A stretch of 64,000 nt of DNA, from the NCBI GenBank assembly GCA_963576725.1, contig OY755247.1:13086534-13150533 (forward strand), read 5' to 3'. The translations under genes and the position numbers were made by a program. A model generated the notes under the pieces. It saw only the letters and a list, made by a program, of their open reading frames with translations. It was not told where the DNA came from and searched no databases. This stretch comes from Azorinus chamasolen. Its lineage: Eukaryota; Mollusca; Bivalvia; Cardiida; Solecurtidae. Positions 44,601-53,600 of the stretch are shown piece after piece (position 1 is the first letter of the stretch; each line of letters opens with the position of its first letter).

Positions 44601-47600
44601 TGTGTTTATATGAAGGAAAGGGTTAAGAAAATCTGTCACAGAATTCAAAACAACAAGCCTTGTATGGCATTTCATTCCTAGATTAATTAATTTCTGAAGA
44701 TAAAAAAAAGACTAGTCAAGTACAAACATTGGCAGAAATGAGACAGGAATTGTTGACAAGTCAATATTTCCACACTTTAGAATCATCTGTTCGAGACAAA
44801 CACTGTTTGTTTGTTTGTTTGTGTTGTTCAAGACTGTTGCATTCATGAAATACAATGTAGCCACGAATAAGTGTGTGATCTGTGATGGTGCATGGAAGTT
44901 TGAAATTTGATGTGATGGTGAATGAGCCTGAAATTTAATTTTGTGATTGTGAATGGAAGGGCAAACGTTTGTTTTTCACCATGAATACGGTACAGTCAAC
45001 TCTCGTTATGTCAAGTTTGTAGGGACCCATGCTTGATTCTATTAGTCTTTTTGCCCTCGACTTGTTAACGATGCAAGCGTGATCATTGGACGTTCTTACC
45101 AGGATCCAAACTGTTTGTCACTCTATTTTCCCTATAGTTTCCCTATATTTTGATCAGACACCGGGTCATTTTGACTGAAACAAGTTTGATAAGTTGTAAA
45201 TATTATAATGTGCAAATATTATGCAATCACCTAGTAACACCGTTGTCAAGAGTATCACTTCAAAATGAATGTGACTTTAATCTGGTTCTATCAATGAATG
45301 TGATTATGAATGTGATTAAATATGATTGTGATACAAATGTATTTCTTCACCTTTTCAACCTTTAAGTTGTTCAATTACTATCGGAAACCCTGCTCTACGT
45401 ACATTGCAGTTCACACGTAAATGTTGTAGGCTAAGCGAACATACAGGTTAGATCTATTAATGCACGAAAGTTTTCGCTACTTCACAACTGACACCGAGTC
45501 ATTCAAAAACTGTTAATCCATTAGATACAAGACAATTGGAATAAAACCTTCGTTTTTACATTTTCATATGTGGAAAAACTAGCGTGTTCTATCCACACAA
45601 AAGAGTGTCAATCTTTCAGACTCAGAGAGGTACATGTTTGAACTTTGGATACACAATTGCAAATTCTTTCGAATATTCGAAAACTAGTTTGACCGAATAT
45701 TCGAATACCAAATTTGGTATTCATTCCCATCCCTACTAAATAGCATTCACTCAATTTGATATTGTTCCACAGTTTGAATAATTATCTGACATCAGTGATT
45801 GTTTACCCACAAAACACTATAATTACCTGTGTCACGATCACCTGGCGTACATTGCTGGGGTCGGATCAAAAGGTCCAATTCACACCACAAACTCAATCAG
45901 ACTGAGAGGTGGGACTTCGATACAAACACTGATAATTACATGCAAACAGACACTTTGGGGACAGAAAATGACTTCCACTTAACCCTTTCCCTCATATAAA
46001 CGTGTTTTCACGCAATTGCAAACAGAGTAGACCCAGATCAGACAGCTCCTAGAGGAGCTGTCTGATTAGGGTCTGCTCTGTTTGCTCAAAACAATTGATA
46101 GATATGTTCCTTTACTTTCTAAAATGTCTACAATATTCCACCTTCCATATTTCTTTATAACTATTTTGTTAATGAATATTAAGTAGGTATTGAAATTTGG
46201 CCTAAATACAGAACAGGGAAAGGGTTAACGAAAATGTGGTCAGTTCAAACTCGTCTTAAAAACTTAAACGTATATAGAATATGTAGGAAGAAAAGTTGGG
46301 ACTTTAACAAAATCTTCGTAACAACGAGAAATTTGTATCAAGCAAGTTCGCCATAAAGAGAGTGGACTGTATGAAGTTTGATGTTGTGACGGTGAATGAG
46401 TGTGTGAAATCTGATGTTTTGATGAAGAATAAGTGTGTGCAGTTTCATTTTGTGATGACAAGTCAATGTATGAAATTTGACATTATAATGACAAAGCAGT
46501 GAGTGAAATTATACTTTGATAATGAATAAGTGTGAATCTGACTTTGTGGTGGAGTATAAGTATGTGAAATTTAGTATGATGACAAAATGTGAAATCCGAC
46601 TCTGAGATGCTGAATGAGTGTGTTAAATATGGTTTGATGGTGAATGAGTGTGTGAAATATAGTGTGATGGTGAATGAGCAGGGTTTTCCCTGACCCCCTT
46701 TTTCTATTGAAATGTCCCTTAAATTTTACAAATGACCCTCAAAATTAAGAGGGTCTGTTCTTTACTTTATAGAGAGGGGGTCAAGGGGACCCTCAAATTG
46801 GTCTTTTTGAAGGGATCAAGGGAAAACCCTGGTCAGTGTGATGGTGAATGTGTGAAAGTTAGTTTGATGGGGAGTGTGTTAAATATGGTGAATGAGTGTG
46901 TGAAATATGGTGTGATATGGTGAATGAGTGTGTGAAATATCATGTATATATGAACAAGTGTGTGAAATATGGTTTGATGGTGTGAAATATGGTGTGATGG
47001 TGAATGAGTGTGTGAAATATGATGTGAATGAACATGTGTGTGAAATATGGTTTGATGGTGAATGAGTGTGAAATATGATGTGACTATCAACAAGTGTGTG
47101 AAATATGGTTTGATGGTAAAATGAGTGTGTGAAATATGGTTTGATGGTGAAAATGAGTGTGTGAAATATGATGTGACTATGAACATGTGTGTGAAATATG
47201 GTTTGATAATAAATGAGTGTGTGAAATATGGTTTGATGGTGAATGAGTGTAAAATATTGTTTGATGGTAAATAAGTTTGTAAAATATAGTGTGCTGGTCA
47301 ATTAGTGTGGAGTTTTATTTTTGTGATAGTAAATGATTATCGAAAATCAATGTTGTGATGCTAAAACAGTAGGTGAAAATTTGTTATTGTGAGTGAGTTT
47401 AAAGAAATCTGACGTTGTTGAATGAGAGTGTGAAATTTGATAGCGATATATCAAAAGATCTTAAACTTATGGCAAATGTTGAAGTATTTACAAGATGACA
47501 AACCAAGTCTTCAGGAATATTTTGTTTTCGTGAAAAAAAAAACCCTGAAAAAATCATGAAACCTATCCGATCAACACCCCTGCGTCTTTCTGTAATAGGT

Positions 47601-50600
47601 AGGCCAGAAATATTACAACAATCGTCTAATTTTATGGAACAATTTCAGTTCTCAGTCTGTTTTGCTGAAAGTTACATAAGTTTCATACTGAACTACTCAC
47701 TTAAAGGCACACTTAGAGTCTTTTGTCCTGGTTACTATGGTTACATGAGCTACATGACTTATGCTGGCCAGTGCTTCCCCTCTGAAACCATATGTTGCTA
47801 TGGAATTTAGGTCTTCAAACTTGCTAAGCTTACTGGTAGTGAATCGCTCACAAACAATGTCCATATCTTCTTTCTACAAAAAGGAATATAAACAAGCAAT
47901 CTATACACTAATCATAATATTGAAGATTTTACCAGAGATCCATGTAAGATGCGCAAATTTAATATTTTCAAGAAATACTTTTTTTTTTCTTCTTTCACTT
48001 AGTTCTTTATCAAACCCTATGTTGTGACCACTCTAGAATAGTCTCTTTTAGATGATTCTAAAGAGTGGTCACAACATAGGGTTTGGTGGAAAAAGGATGG
48101 TTTTAGTATTTGAGTACACACCTTTATCTGATGCTCCTGCTTTTCAGAAGTGTTTTCCACCTTGATAGACATGGTAAACCTTTTGTCAGTTACAAAGCTA
48201 AAAGCAGATTCTCCTTTTTAACCCTTTCCTCCATTAATACGCCTTTCTACGCCTCTGTAATAACCACTTCTTGAAACCATTGTGATAAATAGAGCATTTG
48301 CTCGTATAGGAGCAAATGCTCTATTTATCACAATCATAAATTCTAAAACTTTACTTTTCTCTAGTAAATGCTCCTTTTGGGTAGATTCATTCAAAGAGGT
48401 TGGGTCTAAAAATAGCCTATGGAGAAATGGGTTAAATACACAGCCATGTGTCAACTGGAAAGCATACTTAAAAGACCCAAGTTTCTCACTTAGATACAAA
48501 TTGTAAATGCAAATAACAAAGTCACTCTTTAAGTGTAGTCACAGACTAATCAAGAATTGATTCTCCATTAATTCTTTGCGCGCTATATAGCCACAAATCC
48601 TTGATAACCCCTGCACAAACATCTGGATCCAAACTGTTTGACAGTTTGCCCATATTTTGGCAAAGAATTGACAGAAATTTTATGTTAAGAACTGAAGCGG
48701 AGGACAATTGCTGCAGAGGAAAATTTACTTAGCATGCAAAGAGTTTTCATTTCAATACTTTTCATTCAGACTTTCTTGACACTTTCCCCATTCAGCTAAA
48801 GATTCATCTAAAGTGAGCCAAGATATGTTCGCAGGACCCAAATGCTATGCTAAATATTAACATCAAAAGGGCCAAAACTCAACTTGAAATAAATCAATTG
48901 AAATAATTACTGATCATACCTTAACATACCATACGCTTCTTAACCCTTTACTCCATAAATACGCCTTCCTACGCCTTCGCAAACAGATTAGACCCAGATC
49001 AGGCGGCTCCTATAGGAGCCATCTGATCAGTGTCTGCTGTTTGCTTATGATATAATATAGAAATGATTCTACAGTTTCTGCCTTGACCAAAAATTACTGT
49101 CCACTGTGCTTTAAACAATAACAATAAATCTAATTAATATTCCTTATGTCATAATTTCTTACATGAATATTCATAGAGTAAAGGGTTAATCCTTTGAATG
49201 CAGAAAACCAGTGCACTGCAGATTTCCAACAGCGTAGACCCGGATCAGAAAGCCCTCTGAATAGTGTCTGCACTGTTAGGTCACCACCACTCCTCTAATG
49301 ATATTAAACCTTTCTTACTGAATGGACTCTTTATGGTTAACCCATTACCTCATAGGCTAATTTTAGATCCAACCACTTTGAATAAATCTACTGAAAAGGA
49401 GCATTAACCCTTTCGGCGACAAATTTCTAATTGTCGTCTGCAATCCAAATTTGTTAAATCATTCAGTAAAATAAGGAAATGAGACAAATAAATGCAAATT
49501 TCAAAGGAATAAAGAACATAATAAAATATATAGAAATAGAGATTGAGACAAATAGTGAAGTCCCTGATCAAACGCCGCCTTGAAAAGGCGTCGTCTGATC
49601 TGGGACTGCATTTTTTGTCGTGGTGCATTTATGCGACTGTGGCGGTGAAAGGTTAACTAGAGCAAAGGAAAATGTTTAGAATTTTGTAGTTTGAAACCAT
49701 TGTGATAAATAGGAGCAAATGCTCTATTTATCACAATGGTTTCATAATTAGACTTTTAGAGGCAAAGAAAGGCATATTTATGGAGGAAACGGTTAAACAC
49801 TGTATCTGTATCTGTCCCATTTTCAAGCTGCCTTGTTTTACCAACACTGCTATACTTACTCTGATGCCACAACCAGAGTTCTGTATCTACAGCATCTTCA
49901 CTGACACTGTTATACTTACTCTGATGCCACAGACAGTTTCTACATCTGTAGCACCTTCACCAACACCTTCATACTTACTCTGATGCCACAGCCATTGTCC
50001 TGTATCTATAGCATCTTCACTGACACCTTCATACTTACTCTGATGCCACAGCCATTGTCCTGTATCTATAGCATCTTCACTGACACCTTCATACTTACTC
50101 TGATGCCACAGCCATTGTCCTGTATCTGTAGCATCTTCAAGCCACCTTGTTTCACTGACACCGTTATATTTGTTGACTTGGCATCAAGACTGAAATTTGA
50201 ATGTTTCAATCCACTATAAAATCTGCTTTACTAAATAAATACAAGCATCTGAACCCTTTCCCTGATCTATATTTATTCCAAATTTCAATACGTATTGAAT
50301 ATTCATGGACTAGATAGTCGAACATTGTAGTCATTTTTGAAAGTAACGAAACATTTGAAGTTCTATAAAATTCCAATGGCAAACAGAGCAGACCCTGATT
50401 AGACGGCTCCTATAGGAGCAGTCTGATCTTGGTCTACTGTATGCAAATGCGTGTAAACATGCTTACATGAGGGAAACCTAAAATGGTTAACCCTTTCTCT
50501 GTTCTATGTTTATTTCAAATTTCAATACCTTCTGAATGTCATGGACAAAATGGTTACAATAGAATTAGAATATGGCAGATGTAACATTGTAGCCATTTTA

Positions 50601-53600
50601 GAAAGTAAAGAAACAGGTCTTATCAAATTGCATTAGCAAACAGAGCAGACCCTGATCAGATGGCTCCTACAGGAGTCATCTGATCTGGGTCTACTCTGTT
50701 TGCAAATGCGTGAAAATGTGTTTATACGAACAAAAGGGTCAACTCTTTACCTGATGAACATTCATGCAAAATTCCTCCCACAATTAACTTAATTCTTGTA
50801 TCAAAAACATAAAATAAGGAAATATGTTTTGCCACAACAAATTGCAGAACCAGCCCAGAAACAGGATCTATCTTGACCACCGGGTCTACTCTTTGTAAAG
50901 GCACAATAGGAAAGGATTACAAAGTAAGGGTTAACCCTTTCCCCTATAAATACGCCTTTCTACATCTATGTGAGTCACTTTATGAAATCATTGTGATAAA
51001 TAGAACATTTGCTCCATAGGAGCAAATGCTCTATTTATCACAATGGTTTCAAAACTACACAATTCTAACATTTTTCTTTTCTCTAGAAAATGCTCCTTTT
51101 AGGTAGATTTATTCAAAGAGGTTGGGTCTAAAAATAGCCTATGAGGGAATGGGTTAAAGACAAAGTGTCTGTGTAATGCAGGACATAGGCTATTCAGAAA
51201 TGGATTTTTTTGCGTTAGTTTCGTACTGTATTAACCCATTACTCCATAGATACACCTTTCAATGCCTTTGCAAACGGAGGAGACCAAGATCAGACGGCTC
51301 CAGTCCCATAGGAGCTGTCTGATCAGAGTCTGCTCAGTTTGCATATTATATTTTACAAATGATTCTATAATTTCTGCCAAGGTCAAAAGTTCCTGGGTCC
51401 ATGTGCTATTATAACAAAGTGTAGTCTAATTAATATTCATGATGTCATTATTTTTTACATGAATATTCAAGCAGTAATGGGTTAAGCTACAATCTGTCTA
51501 AAATACAGTAAACCCTCTCTATAACGGCCACCAAATTATGTTAATTAGTTGGTATTTAGGACAGGTGGCTGCTTAAAGCAAGGTGAAAGTAAAACAGAAT
51601 GCTCCTGTAGGAGCGTTCTGTTTTACTTTCACCTTGCTTTAGGAGCGTTCCGTTTTACTTTCACCTTGCTTTAAGCAGCCAGCCGTCTCTATCACAAAAT
51701 ACTTGATGTAATTTAGTGGCTGTTATAGAGAGGTTTTACTGTATCTGGAATAGGAACACTTTCCCTAATACAAACGCTTTTTCATGCCTTTGAAAACAGA
51801 GTACACTCAGATCAGACAGCTACTGTATCAGCCCTTTTCCTATTGAATATTCATGAAAGAAATAATGACATAATCAGAGATCCAGATAAGATGCATAAAT
51901 TGAAACATTTTCAAGAGTAGCTCCTTTATTTCTCCACCAAATCCATTACTGTGACCACTCTTTAGAATCGTCTCCTCGAGACAATTCTAAAGAGTGGTCA
52001 CAGTATAGGTTTGGTGGAGAAATGACGATTTTAGTATTTCGAGGGCTTGGTGCAAAACTATTCTAACTCCTTCACATTGTGAAGGAGTTAGAATAGTTTT
52101 GCACCAAGCCCTCGATTTGCCCTTTATCTGTAGCTCTGCATCATGTACAGTAAAACCTCTCTTAACAGGACGTTAAATTTAGTATAAATATCGATCTTGG
52201 AGACAGGTGACAGCTTAATGCAGGGTGGAAGTCATGCAGAAAGCTAATAGAGGAGCTTTCTGCATGACTTTCACCCTGCATTAAGCAGTCATCTGTCTAA
52301 AATATCTAAATTCTTCTCTACTAGAATTCCGGTTAAGAGAGGTTTTACTGTATATTAATTTGATTATTTTTGATAACTGCATATGACTTAAGGGCATTCA
52401 TTTTTGGCTCAGACAGAAACTGTATATTTAACCAATTTTATATCATAAGCAAACAGCAGACCCTGATCGGATGTCTCCTACAGGAGCCATCTGATCTGGA
52501 TCTACTCTGTTTGCAAAGATGTGAAATGGCATTAATATGACTGTACTTATCAGGTTTCATAATTGTAATTTAATGTTGAATTTATGACCTTTTTTCTCAT
52601 TGTCAGTCCTTTCTGTTAAAAGTTATGTTTTACCTATTTGTTACATATATCAATTAACCCTTTCCTCCATAAATATGCCTTTCTACGCCTCTGTATAAGT
52701 CACCTGTTGAAACCATTGTGATAAATAGAGCATTTGCTCCTATAGGAGCAAATGTTCTATTTCACAATGGCTTCAAATTATAAAATTCTAAAAATTTCCT
52801 CCTCTCTAGTTAATGTTCCTTTTCGGTAGATGCATCCAAAGAGGTTGGATCTAAAAATAGCCTATGAGGGAATGGGTTAAAATCAAAACTTTTGCCCATT
52901 GTTTGTATATCAATCAGTAACATTATTCACATATTCATAACATTAAAATAATGCTTCCATCCCATTCTCCCACAGTTATAATACATTCACTAAATGCCAT
53001 TGACTCCTGAATACTGCTAAAACCATAGGAGTTTTTAAAAGGCCAAAACTGATTAACAGAGATGTTCGACCAAGATCCGTCTGGCCTTAATTTCAGAACA
53101 ACACTATGCCTATTAAATAATAAATGGATATTCACAGTCAACAGGCAAAAATTCTGACAGGTAATCACTAATGTCAGTTAACCTACATGGAAATGAGTAT
53201 GTCTGGTCTACATCTATAAATGATTTTATGACAGATTTCAGTAAACTGCTGACCCATTTCCATTGACTTCTGTATCAAAACAAAAGTTATTCATTTTATT
53301 GATACAAGGAAAGCCTTCCTTATCATGTTCTTTAGCACTATTTTAGTTTCAAGTAACATAGATTCTGATTCTTTTTGTTATTTTGTTGAAATTTTCAAAA
53401 AGTTGAGCAGAATACATACATGTATAAAATGTCACTGCTTACTTCTAGTTCATCTCAAATGACTTTTCAATATCAAACTGTGACAGGAAATTACTTGCTC
53501 ATACAGTGACAAGATTTACCTATGCATTGTCCCAATAACCCTTTCCCTGTTCAATATTCACGCAAGAATAATGGTGTCATTAACCCATTACCTCATAGGC

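Larger units (their letters stand above)
44866..47440. repeat. Minisatellite of about 27-30 bp units, interrupted
   Basis: Degenerate units around GGTGAATGAGTGTGTGAAAT and ATGGTTTGAT occupy about 46372-47440. Weaker units flank the left side of the inserted element at 44993. Apparent His/Ser/Thr-rich reading frames on the minus strand are artefacts. Confidence 0.85.
51757..52541. mobile_element. FB1 pieces around nested FB3 (with FB10) and FB4
   Basis: 51757-51825 is one FB1 fragment. A second FB1 starts at about 51828 (CCTATTGAATATTCATG) and resumes at 52353 through stem tip CTCCTACAGGAGC (about 52480). Confidence 0.72.

Noticed and set aside
46833..47301. His/Thr/Ser-rich frames of 117 and 140 codons on the minus strand
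   Set aside because: Reverse complement of the GTGAATGAGTGTGTGAAAT minisatellite; not coding.
47556..47810. 84-codon plus-strand frame
   Set aside because: Antisense shadow of MLH1 fused exon 3+4.
49702..50219. Frames with a 20-residue repeat ([20 protein letters not shown])
   Set aside because: The 60-bp minisatellite keeps the frame open; no start context, splice sites or homology.
52935..53168. Minus-strand frame in unique DNA, considered as the missing MLH1 exon 2
   Set aside because: The translation has no DNG.GI motif or similarity to MLH1 residues 39-69, and lacks a matching phase.
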